Positions 1 to 10,640 are shown, counted from the first letter of the stretch. The stretch is 21,826 bases of DNA from Priapulus caudatus (GCF_000485595.1 NW_014577080.1:583152-604977), one strand, 5' to 3'. The notes: generated by a model not told the origin, from the letters alone. Numbers and translations are program-made.

Positions 1-32
<32 letters not shown>

Positions 33-44
33 TATAGATAGATA
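1..44. repeat. (GATA)n microsatellite at the left edge
   Basis: GATA units with one TATA interruption run from the window edge into block A. The same GATA-to-block A transition recurs near 6422 and 14597. The window therefore probably begins inside the last part of another GATA/GGAT/GATA satellite of the same macro-repeat series. Confidence 0.97.
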
Positions 45-220
45 AAGGGAGAGGGAGGGAGAGATGTGCGAATCGAATTCTTGCGCACGCTGTCCATTTC
101 AACTTCGTCTACGCATTCTCTTTGCACATACATCATGTCCTTCAGTGTAAAAGAACATCTCACTACAGTTGTACCAGTCACAGCAACACAAAGCGAGATG
201 GGGCAAAACTCAGAATGAGA

Positions 221-239
221 GAGAGAAATAGAGTAGGTG

Positions 240-288
<49 letters not shown>

Positions 289-370
289 GGATAAAAAAAG
301 AGAGAGAGAGCGAGAGCGAGAGAGAGCGAGAGCGAGAGAGAGCGAGAGCGAGAGAGAGCGAGAGAGAGAC
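221..370. repeat. (GA)n / GAGAGC purine tract, block A copy 1
   Basis: This is an almost pure purine strand of GA dinucleotides, moving into GAGAGCGAGAGCGAGAGAGAG units. It has short A-runs and G-runs at 282-300. Homologous tracts lie in copies 2 and 3. The Arg-Glu and Ser-Leu translations of this tract are repeat artefacts. A mirror-symmetric purine tract of this kind can in principle form triplex DNA, and GA tracts are bound by GAGA-type factors in insects. Neither use is shown by the sequence. Confidence 0.95.
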
Positions 371-540
371 ATGAAGAGGGAACATGGGTTAGAGGTATGG
401 AGCTGGAACAAAATAGAGAGCAGGCTATGGAGAGAGAACATAACGTGGAGAGCGAGAGAATAAAGGTTTGAGAGAGTGGATGGGACAGAGAGAGGGAGTC
501 GATCAGCTAAGGAAATTATAGTGTATGAATCTGCGAATGA

Positions 541-653
541 AGTGGGCGTGTGTGCGTTCGTGTGTAGGAGAGTGCGTGTGTGACAGCGCGCGTGTGTGTG
601 TGTGCGTGCGTGCGTGTGTCAGTGCGTGTGTGACTGCGCGCGTGTGTGTGTAA
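541..653. repeat. Degenerate GT/GCGT-rich stretch in block A copy 1
   Basis: TGTG, TGCG and GCGCGC steps are interspersed with short non-repeat words such as TGTCAGTGCG and TGACTGCGCGCG. The same pattern occurs at about 6915-7025 and 15095-15211, so it is part of block A and not a local expansion. Confidence 0.8.
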
Positions 654-1412
654 ACAATAGAAAGATAGAGAGAATATGAAATAACGTTAGAGCTAGAGCA
701 AAATAAAGAAAGCGAAATCAGGAAGGAAAGAAACGAAGAGAAAGGATTTCCAAACGAGCAAGTGGGGCAGAGAGATAATGAGTGAGAGAAAATTAGAGTG
801 AAGTGAGATTAGAAGAGTGAGGAAGGAAGAAAGAAAGCGAGAGAGAGAGAGAGAGAGAAGAAAAGGAAAAGGGCGAGCACTTGCGCGCGCGAGAAGGGTT
901 CAGCGAGAGAGCACGGAATAGCAGCGCGAACAAGGAAAGCACGGCACTCAGAAATGATCCCGAATGCCATGTAAATGTAAGATTCAGTGAAGCGAGAATA
1001 TCGCAGTCATATTATTCGCTGAGTGGGGGAAAGTTGCCGTTCTTGCTGGTCTGTAGCCGTGCCTTGCGATCATGCCTGGTCGATAATGCGGCAATATCAG
1101 AGCTCGTTAGAGATCTGGTAGATTGTGGCCACGCTCAGAAGCACTGATTTCGCGCTGCAGCTGAAATCTTTTTTGCCACTTTCTCGCCGTAGAAAATAGG
1201 CAATCACTAGCTTCAACAATCCAATATTCAAGTTTAAAATAATTTATTGACTTTGCCGCCGGCTGCTTTGCCGACTGCTACAAAGGGTACTGCGCATATT
1301 TCTATATGCCACTGGATTACTTGTAGTACTTATCAACGCTGCAAGAATTATAAATGCTGATATAGCTTGTGAAAAAGATACATGTAGTAAATTCACTCAC
1401 AGTAGTATATAC

Positions 1413-1427
1413 ATCTCTCTCTCTCTC

Positions 1428-1511
<84 letters not shown>
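1413..1511. repeat. (CT)n(GT)n compound microsatellite, copy 1
   Basis: Eight CT units are followed by an uninterrupted TG run from 1429 to 1511. The same CT-to-GT compound occurs at 16043-16154 in copy 3, where it is broken by TT and GG steps. Copy 2 carries a more degraded version at about 7917-8036. The uninterrupted form here suggests that this part of the assembly has a clean consensus. Confidence 0.97.
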
Positions 1512-1512
<1 letters not shown>

Positions 1513-1729
1513 GTATTCATGATCTTAATCTCAGGATAATAATCTCATAAACTAATAATAATAATAATAATAATAATAATCAGGTGCGTAACCAGGGGGT
1601 GGGTCACTGGGTAAGTCACAAAACACTTATTGTTTTTGCAATAATGCAATTGTAATATTCGTTATATTGCATTGTTATACACGTATACTATGTGCACGTT
1701 TTAGGACTAGGCTTTGATAGACACGTTTA
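1512..1729. repeat. Macro-repeat block B, copy 1
   Basis: Block B follows a GT tract. It contains TTGTATTCATGATCTTAATC, an AAT microsatellite (1552-1580), CAGGTGCGTAACCAGGGGG, GTAAGTCACAAAACAC, TTTTTGCAATAATGCAATTG and ACGTTTTAGGACTAGGC. It ends at the TTTA that precedes MITE-1. Full copies lie at 8888-9125 and 16998-17243. Partial copies that stop after the GCAATAATGCAA-type sequence lie before block X in copies 2 and 3. No coding potential is seen. Confidence 0.88.
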
Positions 1730-1890
1730 AGCCCTGTCTACACTAGCAAACTTTAGTTTGCAAACTCGAGCAAACTTCGAGTTTGGCAAGAAAAGTTTTC
1801 CAAAGTTTTCCAGTGTAGACCAGTTGACAAACTTCGGCAAACTAGTTTGCAGAAGTTTGCAGAAGTTAGGCCGTGCACCTTCTTGACAAA
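1730..1890 (+). mobile_element. MITE-1, left part only (truncated)
   Basis: The element starts with AGCCCTGTCTACACTAGC directly after TTTA (1726-1729). It matches the left 160 bp or so of the complete element at 9126-9518, including several AGTTTGC/GCAAACT subterminal words. Its first 56 bases equal the reverse complement of the right end of copy 2 except at one position. The match stops after CTTCTTGACAAA near 1890, where unrelated sequence begins and the right half is missing. Either a rearrangement or an assembly junction cut the element here. No transposase sequence is present, so it is non-autonomous. Confidence 0.85.
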
Positions 1891-2185
1891 ACATGTGTGC
1901 GTGTGCATGCGCAGCGCTGCAACACGACGGCTGCGATCGCTGACGACTCTATTGAGTCGCTGCCCCCGGTCGTCGCTCATCAGCGCCACTTGTGTTTCAT
2001 GAGTGCCGCCGCCGACCTAATGCCGACAACTCGACAATGCGACGCACAAACAAGAAACTTGTGACTCCGCTTGGTTCTCAATGCTGCGCGAGAGCCGTGG
2101 TCAATTGCGAGTGTTTCCCGTCCAACACCGAGGAGAATACGCGAGCAATTTCTCAGCAAGTCCGGCACCGCTCTATCGCTAACAC

Positions 2186-2195
2186 TCTCGCGAGA
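2186..2195. promoter_or_regulatory. TCTCGCGAGA palindrome (CGCG element / BANP-type site)
   Basis: This is a perfect 10-bp palindrome in a CpG-bearing part of the unique segment. From published work, TCTCGCGAGA is a core element of CpG-rich metazoan promoters and is bound by BANP. Its presence is a direct observation. Use as a promoter is inference only, because no adjacent gene, TATA box or convincing first exon can be assigned on either side. Confidence 0.3.
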
Positions 2196-2720
2196 TAGTA
2201 TTCGCGTTGCGAGATCTTTAGTTAATCAGGATGGTAGTGTAGGTTGTCCCGCCTCTCTTCGAAAAAGAAAGAAGCGCTCCTGAGATCCGTTTGATAGATG
2301 GGGTTGCCGGGTTGGGGCGGATTAAATTTCTTTCACTACTCCAGGTTGAACTCACGAGAACATATCTGATCTCTTGAGACACTCTGTTCATACCAGATTT
2401 CACCATCTGATTATGTAAGCCTACAACGATGGGCCCCATCCTATGAAACATCATAAATTCAAATGTCAAAACTAGTAATTTTTGTATTTAGTTCAGACCA
2501 TGGAGGCAGCAAATCGCAGGCCTCCCCCGTGATTCTTGTTACGCTAAGGATGGCGCCCAATTTTGCATAGAATATATAAATAGTATAATTATTATATATG
2601 TCTAAATAATTACATGTAAATATAACATAAAAAATGTTAGCTGAATGAGATCAATCGGCACATGGCTGCATACATCTTCGTGTCAATGACACTTTGGACT
2701 CCTACGCCGCGACCAAACGA

Positions 2721-2804
2721 TTTTTAACATTTATTTAATTATTTATTTAAATATTAATAAATTAATTATTAAATTCTTATTTTTATTTATTTATTTATTT
2801 ATTT
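2721..2804. repeat. AT-rich (TTTA)n stretch
   Basis: TTTA/ATTT units dominate, ending in a short run of TTTATTTATTTATTTATTTA type. It is a simple AT-rich spacer with no gene in it. Confidence 0.85.
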
Positions 2805-3523
2805 GATGCTACGCTAATAAAAGTAAGAACATGAGCTTGCAAATTTCGCACTGTAAAATGCAGTAAAACTCGATCGATAAACATGACTGGCTTTGTCATG
2901 CGAGGTAAAGAGGGATCCGGCGAAGTTTGTTCGGGACCTGTTCAGGTATTTTGCGTTGCTTCCGTCATCTTTGAATGGTTGATAAAGTTGCTCCTACATG
3001 CGAGAGCTATGATGGAATGATAATAGTATAGTTTCGATGATAATATATATCTCGACGATGCTTTGGGGGGGGGGACTTTCACTGAGGCCATCTTTAATTT
3101 AGGATATATGATAAACCGGCTACATCAAGTTAGACATTTTAGGACCCCAAAATTTGGACAAGCACTTATGTAATTGACGTTTAGCCAATGTTAAAGACTA
3201 GAATCAAAGGCTATCCAATGAGGAAAATGCCCAGTCGATCAGAGATATAGGCAACGTTCTAAGCTTCGAAACTGCTATCAGTATTTTATTCCTTGTTTTG
3301 CTAAAACTACAGACCCCGGGCGCACTGACTCGAAGAAATGTCTACGTGTAATATACGATACGTGTAATTACGTGTACGATAATATGATAATCGTTATATA
3401 CGACAGAGCTGAGGAGCATGGAGGAATTCTGAGGCATAGAGCTCACTTCTGCAGCAGCGACTGTGACATACGTTAGATCGGAAGACGTATTAATATGCAC
3501 GTATACAAATTCGTACGCAAAGG

Positions 3524-4450
3524 TGTGACTTTCCGCAGTATAAGAACTCACATACTTCCGAGAGCCTAACACTTATAATAACCTGAATTCTCGTTGCTTT
3601 GAAGTTATAGGTTTATGTATTAAATGAAATACCCCTTAGTAAAGTGTTAAAAGAAATAGTTTTAGATTGACATCTATCCTTGATAGAGATTTGTAGGTTA
3701 TAATTTCGGCCCGACATCTTGAGTCTTTGAACAGACAAACCTATAATGAAGCGTATAAAGAGCAATGTGTTACTTAGTTCAAGGTCCAATGTATACATCA
3801 ATATATATATATACATATCTATATATATATATATATATATATATTCGTCTTATTTATCGATATAATCTTCCTAACTGCCTACCGATTTTAAGCTTTCACG
3901 TGAAAATAAGTCGAATCTTTGTATTTCAGAATCTTCTTATAACGTCGATATCATCCTACTATGTAAGAGTGGGAGCGGGTGACGCCTGAGGGGGCAGGAA
4001 ACTTATTTTCCGGTCACATGCGCGTATATTAAAATTAGCCACATTGCACCTTCGCTGCCGTCCGTCACATTATGTGATGTTCCCGTTAACACTTGACGAG
4101 GCGCCATCAACATATAGATAGCATGAGACGCCCGCACGCTGTGGCTATTTACAAGCAGACTTTGTACGCGTTTTATCGGTACGCTTGCGTGAATGTGAAG
4201 TACCTGTGCTCGCGCGCAGCTTAAAAGTGACGTAATTAGAATCGTCAAAATGCCCCCATGTTTAATCCTGAATTTTATTGCGGAAAAGGCTGCGAATACT
4301 GTATTTGTATTTCGCTCTGCCCACAGGTATTCTACTAATCAATATGCAGATCGTGTTTACATTTCTAATACAAATGTTCACGTTAAACCGTTAGTTACGT
4401 GTGGCGACGCATATGGAGAAGGTTGGACACTTTAGAATGAGAGTGAGAAA
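3524..4450. repeat. Macro-repeat block C, copy 1
   Basis: Block C begins at GTGTGACTTTCCGCAGTA and ends where GAGAGTGAGAAAGAGAG passes into GATA repeats. The second copy is at 10812-11905. Shared landmarks are ACTTCCGAGAGCCTAACAC, TAGTAAAGTGTTAAAAG, an AT microsatellite (3801-3844 here), GAGGCGCCATCAACATATAG, GTGAAGTACCTGTGC and TTTCGCTCTGCCCACAGG. Between matched landmarks it is 917 bp here and about 1080 bp in copy 2, where extra single bases are scattered throughout. The 61-codon frame near 4250 is disrupted in copy 2, so I do not treat it as a gene. Confidence 0.88.
3801..3844. repeat. (AT)n microsatellite in block C
   Basis: The tract is nearly pure AT with two C interruptions. The homologous stretch in copy 2 (about 11130-11205) is broken into AT islands by C, G and extra bases, which fits a noisy consensus there. 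Confidence 0.93.
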
Positions 4451-5905
<1,455 letters not shown>

Positions 5906-6056
5906 AGATAAGATAGCATAGATAGATAGATAAGATAGATAGATAGATAGAATAGATACGATAGTATAGATAGATAATGAATATTATATATATATAGATA
6001 TATAGATAGAAGATAGCATTAGATAGATAGATAGGATAGATAGATAGATAAGATAG

Positions 6057-6089
<33 letters not shown>

Positions 6090-6424
6090 TAGTAGGTGTA
6101 GAGTTGAGATAGATAGGAGGGGGTGATAGAAGGATAGGGGATGGAGGAAGATCGGATCGGGGATAGGATGAGATAGGGGTAGATAGGGATAGATGTAGAT
6201 AGATAGATAGATAGAAGAAGAAGGAAGAGAGAGGTAGAGTAGATAGATGAGATAGATAGATAGATAGATAGATGAGGCATAGTAGAGTATATAGGATAGA
6301 TAGATAGATAGATAGATAGATAGAGGATTAGGATAGGATGGAGATAGATAGATAGATAGAAAGTAGGATAGGATAGATAGAGTAGATGAGATAGATAGTA
6401 TAGATAGATAGATATAGATAGAGG
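5906..6424. repeat. GATA satellite, second arm of compound satellite 1
   Basis: Irregular GATA repeats carry many one-base interruptions such as GATAAGATA, GATACGATA and AGGATA, plus a short AT patch (5976-6005). The tract leads straight into block A copy 2. The irregularity contrasts with the regular arm at 4500-5105. Confidence 0.94.
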
Positions 6425-7916
6425 TAAAGGAGAGGAGGGAGAGATGTGCGAACGAATGTCTTGCGCACGCGGTCCAATTTCAGACTTCGTCTACGGCATT
6501 CTCTTTGCACGATAGCATCTGTCCTTCAGTGTAAAAGAACATCTCACGTACAGTTTACCAGTCACAGCAACACAAAGGAGATGGGGCAAAACTCGAATCT
6601 GAGAGAGAGAAATAGAGAGGTGCAGACGAGAGCGCAGAGAGGCAGAGAGAGAGAGAGAGGGGTGAGGCGAAAAAAAAAAGAGAAAGAGAGCGAGAGCGAG
6701 ATGAGAGCGAGAGAGAGACATGAAGAAGGAGACAGGGGTGGGTAGACTAGTGGAGCGGGAAGGCAGAAGATAGGAGAGCAGGCTGATGGGAGGGAGAGAA
6801 CATACGTGGGAGGAGCGAGAGAGAGTGAGAGGAGTTTGAGAGAGTTGGATGGGACAGAGAGAGGGAGGTCGATCAGCTCAGGAGTTTGTAGTGTAGGAAG
6901 TCTGCGAGCATGATAGTGGGCGTTGTGTGCGTTCGTGTGTGGAGAGTGGTGTGTTGACAGCGCGGTATGTGTGTGTGCGTGCGCTGCGTGTGTCAGGCGT
7001 GGTGTGGACTGCGCGCGTGTGTGGTACGGAGTGAAGAGAGAGAGGTGAGAGAGAGAGTGATAGAGAGAGAGAGGGTGAGGAGGCGTGAGGGAGGCGAAAA
7101 TAAGAGGAAAGCGGAAATCCAGGAGAGGGAGAGGAGGAGAGCGGAAGAGAGGAGAGGAGTGTCGCGAAAGCGAGCGAAGTGGGCGAGAAAATAAGGTGAG
7201 GGAGAGATGTAGAGTTGAAGGGGAGGATTGAGGAAGAGTGAGGGGAAAAGAGAAGAAACGAGAGGAGAGAGAGAGAGAGAAGAGAGAGAAGGAAGAAAAA
7301 GGCGGAGCACTGCGCCGCGGAGAGAGGGGGGTGGTGGCGGCGGAGAGGGAGCACGGAATACGCAGCCGCGAACAGAGGAATGAGCAACGGCCAGCTCAGA
7401 TGATCGGCGAATGCCATGTAAATTGTAAGATCAGTGAAGCGAGAATATCGCAGTCATATTAGTCGGCTGAGTGGGGGAGAAGTTGCCGTTGCTGCTGGTC
7501 GGTAGCCGGTGCCTTTGCGATCAGTGCGCTGGGTGCGGGGGAATGCGGACAAGTTATCAGGAGGCTCGGGTTAGGAGATCTGGTAGATTGTGGGCCACGG
7601 CCAGAGCACTGATTCGGCGCTGCAGCAGGAAATCTTTTTTGCCACTTTCTCCCGTGAGAAATAGGCAAATCACTAGCCTCAACCAATTTCCAACTATGTC
7701 AAAGTGTTTAAAGGATTTTTATGACGTTTGGCGGCCCCGGCTGCTTGCGACTCCCTACCAAAGGTACTGGCCGCAGTAGTTTGCGTATTATGCCCACTGG
7801 TACGTTGTAGTATCTTGATCAGACGCGGCCAAGAATTATAAATGGCTGATATAGCTTGTGAAAGACGATACATGTGTAGAGAACTCTCACTCTACAGTCA
7901 GTATTATAGGGCGGAT
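6425..7916. repeat. Macro-repeat block A, copy 2
   Basis: This is the same landmark series as copy 1, from GAGATGTGCGAACG near 6441 to the GT tract. It carries numerous single-base insertions, for example ACGGCATTCTC for ACGCATTCTC. It is 85 bp longer than copy 1 between matched landmarks. The frames seen here (for example 6878-7417 on the minus strand) are not open in copy 1 and are Ser/Leu/Pro-rich low-complexity translations, so I reject coding. The GA tract lies at about 6601-6722. Confidence 0.9.
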
Positions 7917-8036
7917 CGTGCGTGCTGCTGTCTGCGTGGTGTCGTGTGCTGTGTTCGTGTGTGTGTGGTGTCGTGTGGTGTGTCTGTGTTCTCGTGTGTG
8001 TGTTGTGTTGTGTGTGGTGGTGTGTGTGTGGTGTTG
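7917..8036. repeat. Degenerate GT tract, copy 2
   Basis: GTGTG units are repeatedly broken by C, GG and TT steps (TGCTGTCTGCGTGGTGTCGTG). It sits in the position of the clean GT tract at 1429-1511 and the semi-clean tract at 16059-16154. Confidence 0.85.
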
Positions 8037-8180
8037 TATTCAGTGGATCGTAATCTCAGGATAATAGATCTCACGTAAACTACGATAATAATCACAATAA
8101 TAATCAGATCATGAATCAATAATAATAAGGAAGCATTCCAGGTGTCGTAACCAGGAGGGGTGGCGTCACTGGGTAAGGCG
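8037..8180. repeat. Partial block B before block X, copy 2
   Basis: GTATTCAGTGGATCGTAATC, an AATAAT patch, CCAGGTGTCGTAACCAGGAG and GTCACTGGGTAAGG match the first part of block B with insertions. The homology fades into block X soon after the CACAAAGATACTTA words. A second, full block B follows at 8888, so this part is duplicated around X. Confidence 0.75.
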
Positions 8181-8760
8181 TCACAAAGATACTTATGTGG
8201 TGGTGGGTGGGTTGCGGGGAAGATGCAGATGTGTGAATAGTATGCGTGGTGCGTTGCGTCGGGCGGGTCGTGGCGTTGAGCGTTCGCGCACTCTCGTGGC
8301 ATTAGTTGTCTCACAGAAGTCTGATGATTACGTTTACGCACATTCGAGCCTGATTCGTACATATATAGCAATAATGCCCCACGTCATGCCTGCGGGCTCG
8401 GTGGTTTCTCTTTGTTAGTAATGCTTGATGATCAAACACGCCGATACGGGTGTATGTATGTGTAATTAACGTTGAGAGGCTCTAACAATATTTCAATATA
8501 CGCATACGTTTCTGAAAATGTCTGCTAATAAGTGGATTAAGCTTCGAGTGTTTCCCAAAGTAGTAGAACGGAAATCTTTGCGTTTTGTCTCATGGACCGA
8601 CGTATGGCCCCAACACAAGGTCATCACAACCGACAGGCCTGTTCAATATTATTGTTATTTAAGGCGTGTTCCGGAATGTACCAGGATAGATAGAATAGCT
8701 GCACAAACTAGTTATTTTGACGGTATTAGGAAGAAACGCACGCGCGCGCCGCGGTATGGT
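8181..8760. repeat. Block X, copy 2
   Basis: Block X is present in copies 2 and 3 and absent from copy 1. Shared words include GTCTGATGATTACG, AATAATGCCCCACG, GATCAAACACGCCGATACGG, TGAAAATGTCTGCTAATAAG, ACAAGGTCATCACAACCGAC and GGTATTAGGAAGAAACGCAC. It ends in a GCGCGCG-rich word leading into a GT tract. A frame from 8518 gives about 79 non-repetitive residues before running into GT-encoded Val-Cys. The homologous frame in copy 3 is interrupted by stops and indels, so I do not call it a gene. Confidence 0.8.
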
Positions 8761-8887
8761 GGTGGGTGTTGTGTGTGTGTGGTGTGTGTGGCGGCGGGCG
8801 TGTGTGTGTGTTGGGTGGAGGAGTGTGTGGTGTGTGTGTGTGTTCGGTTGTGTGTGTGGGTTGGGTGTGCTGGTGTGTGTGTGTTGT
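8761..8887. repeat. GT tract after block X, copy 2
   Basis: This is an irregular GTGTGTG tract with GGCGGGCG and GGTTGTG interruptions. It joins block X to a full block B. Confidence 0.88.
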
Positions 8888-9125
8888 ATTCAGTGAGTCT
8901 TAAGTCTCAGCGGTAATAAGTCTCATTGGATAAGTACTAATGAATATAATAATGAATATAATAATCGGTGCGTTAACGCAGGGTGGTCACTGCGGGTAAG
9001 TCACAGAAACACTTAGTTGTTTTGCAATTAATGCCAATTGGATACATAATCTCGTATATTGCGATTGTTAGTAGACGTTATACTATGTGCACGTTTGGAC
9101 CTGAGGCTGTGATAGACAGCGTTTA
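8888..9125. repeat. Macro-repeat block B, copy 2
   Basis: Landmarks match copy 1: GTATTCAGTGAGTCTTAAG, GGTGCGTTAACGCAGGGTGG, GGTAAGTCACAGAAACAC, ACTATGTGCACGTTTGG and GATAGACAGCGTTTA. Many extra single bases are present. It ends at the TTTA flank of the complete MITE-1. Confidence 0.85.
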
Positions 9126-9518
9126 AGCCCTGTTCTAACACTGAGCAAATTAGTTGCAAACTCGAGCAACTTCGAGTTTGGCAAGAAAAAAGTGTTCAAG
9201 AGTTTTCCAGTGTAGACAGTTTGACCAAACGTCGGCAAATAGTTTGCAGAAGTTAGGCCGTGCACCTTCTTGACAAACTAGTTTGCTCGAGTTTGCTGAG
9301 GTTTGGAATAACTCAGCCAATCAAATGACAGTTTGTAGTCATGTGATCCTGCAGATAGACAAACATTGGACATTGAACATTGGAATTCACAGTCAGTACC
9401 AGTAGTGTAGTGTAGTCAGTACCATAGTGTCGACAGGCTCCACAAACTTCTCCAAACTTTAACAAACTCGGAGTTTGCTCGAGTTTGCAAACTAAAGTTT
9501 GCTAGTGTAGACAGGGCT
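9126..9518 (+). mobile_element. MITE-1, complete copy
   Basis: This is a 393-bp element with AGCCCTG...CAGGGCT ends, flanked on both sides by TTTA (9122-9125 and 9519-9522), a likely 4-bp target duplication. The right inverted repeat (9463-9518) equals the reverse complement of the copy 1 left end over 56 bp with one mismatch. The left end here carries several indels against it. Repeated GCAAACT/AGTTTGC words lie inside both ends. The middle holds CCAATCAAATGACAG, GTCATGTGATCC, and direct repeats of GTCAGTACCA and of ACATTGRAC-type words. There is no open frame, so it is a non-autonomous element mobilised in trans by an unknown transposase. The superfamily cannot be assigned from ends and duplication alone. 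Confidence 0.87.
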
Positions 9519-9522
9519 TTTA

Positions 9523-10640
9523 CAAGATATTTACTTTCAATCTAATTTTATCTACTATTAAATGGAAACCGAGCTTTATCTTCGACGCATGCGTTCCCAT
9601 GCTCCATCTCAAATCTCAGTTATCCAATATCCAGTTATGTTCCAATCCAGTTATCTAAATGCGCCAAGAAAACTCTGCTGGTTCGGGCAAGAGACATAAT
9701 GCATCACGCGGGATATTTTCTGTTATACTGGTGGCTTATCAGCACACACCGCATGCGCGCCCAACATGACCCTAGTACGCACGCGCCGAATTCACAATAT
9801 GATCCGACTGCAAATCAACTTAACTGCTTTTCCATAGTCCTATTGCATCGACTGAACTCAATTTTGTGCGATTCATGTGAGTTTTTGCGCCTTCATGTGA
9901 ATATGAGGTGGAGTCTTCCCTACAGCTCAAAAATATATAGTATCGTATTCCTTAACGAGTCATATAACTGTTCCAGGCACCATAGCCTAGCTGATGGGTT
10001 AGTACCATAGAAATATATAGAGACACAAAAATTTTTGTTTATTTCTATTATGTACATCGTTTTGTGTTTATAAACCTAATTTTTATATCAGAAACGATAA
10101 ATTTCCCATAGACCGCCATTGTGTGTTGACATTATCTGCTAGCGTTTGGAGGGCGCTGTCGTCGCTTGCTCGGCGTCATTTGTTAAGTACAGGGCGATGG
10201 GCGAATCGGAGTTCTAGTCGGCTATATTATTTCTATGATTAGTACTTGACAAACTTACTGTTGTTCTAACTGTACCTTTATCTCAATTACATGCTCCCTT
10301 TTCAGCAGGTAAACAATAAACACACTTAAACAATGTTGCCCAGATCGAAATCCTATCTTAAATCCTATACTAAACATGCAATGAATAATTCATTTGACTG
10401 CGGGGATGACACATATGCTAATGAGATTATAAATGAACCGAGTGTAGCTCGCATATATGTAAATGATTTTCTATTGAAAATACGTGTGCATTCGTATTCA
10501 TTACAGCAGCACAGTTGCTTTATTTCCTACAATATTTGGTCACACCGTCATAGTAATACATTTAATGCATTTTTCTATTCATAATCATAATATGCAAAGG
10601 AGCTTTATTTGTCTCACCAGCGGGTTGGCGCGGGCTCATA
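9523..10640. repeat. Macro-repeat block D, copy 2
   Basis: The block runs from GATATTTACTTTCAATC to the GT tract, with the second copy at 18063-19255. Between matched landmarks it is 1056 bp here and 1100 bp in copy 3. It carries MITE-2. It also contains the palindrome ACGCATGCGT (9585-9594), the word GCATGCGCGC (9751-9760) and several CATGTGA words near 9877-9898. The frames of 60-103 codons (9699-10010, 10333-10584) are shifted or stopped in copy 3 and resemble no protein I know. Confidence 0.87.
10006..10237. mobile_element. MITE-2, complete copy with TTAGTAC flanks
   Basis: The left end CATAGAAATATATAG (10006-10020) is the inverted partner of CTATATTATTTCTATG (10222-10237), with one base of length difference. 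The flanks are GTTAGTAC (9998-10005) and ATTAGTAC (10238-10245), identical over seven bases. This fits an 8-bp target duplication with one change, or a 7-bp one with an extra A. The 232-bp body has AGACACAAAAATTTTTGTTT and the word GGAGGGCGCTGTCGTCGC, and no open frame. An 8-bp duplication and CA...TG termini are compatible with hAT-type non-autonomous elements; that family assignment is inference. Confidence 0.75.

Larger units (their letters stand above)
45..1412. repeat. Macro-repeat block A, copy 1
   Basis: Block A starts with GAGATGTGCGAATCG just after GATA repeats and ends at a CT/GT microsatellite. Shared landmarks in all three copies include CCTTCAGTGTAAAAGAAC, a GA tract, the GTGTGTGTAAACAATAGAAAG area, GAATGCCATGTAAATGTAAG and GGTAGATTGTGGCC. 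From GATGTGCG to GGTAGA it spans 1054 bp here, 1139 bp in copy 2 and 1104 bp in copy 3. This is the cleanest of the three copies. I see no conserved open frame: the frames of copy 1 are destroyed by indels in the other two. No known element family is recognised; it is best described as a non-coding duplicated segment. Confidence 0.9.
1891..3523. other. Unique segment replacing part of the macro-repeat
   Basis: This stretch has no counterpart elsewhere in the window. In copy 2 the corresponding space between the middle of MITE-1 and block C holds the rest of MITE-1, block D and a GT tract. The first 400 bp or so is richer in GC and CpG. From about 2560 it turns AT-rich, with TTTA repeats near 2721-2804, a 10-base G run at 3065-3074 and CGTGTAAT-like words at 3345-3385. 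Only short open frames overlap here, none with a recognisable domain. It could be an allelic alternative, an insertion, or a different locus joined by the assembler. Confidence 0.7.

Noticed and set aside
3570-3650. TAACACTT...AAAGTGTTA inverted words in block C as a third transposon
   Set aside because: Only about nine bases pair, no flanking duplication is seen, and the spacing is too short and AT-rich to be distinctive.
6878-7417. 179-codon Ser/Leu/Pro-rich minus frame in block A copy 2
   Set aside because: It is the reverse complement of GA-rich sequence, is not open in copies 1 or 3, and is low complexity.
8518-8760. Frame with about 79 non-repetitive residues in block X (MSANKWIKLRVFPK start)
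   Set aside because: The homologous block in copy 3 has an in-frame stop and frameshifts, no domain is recognised, and the frame runs into GT repeats. It could be revisited if polishing gives an open consensus in both copies.
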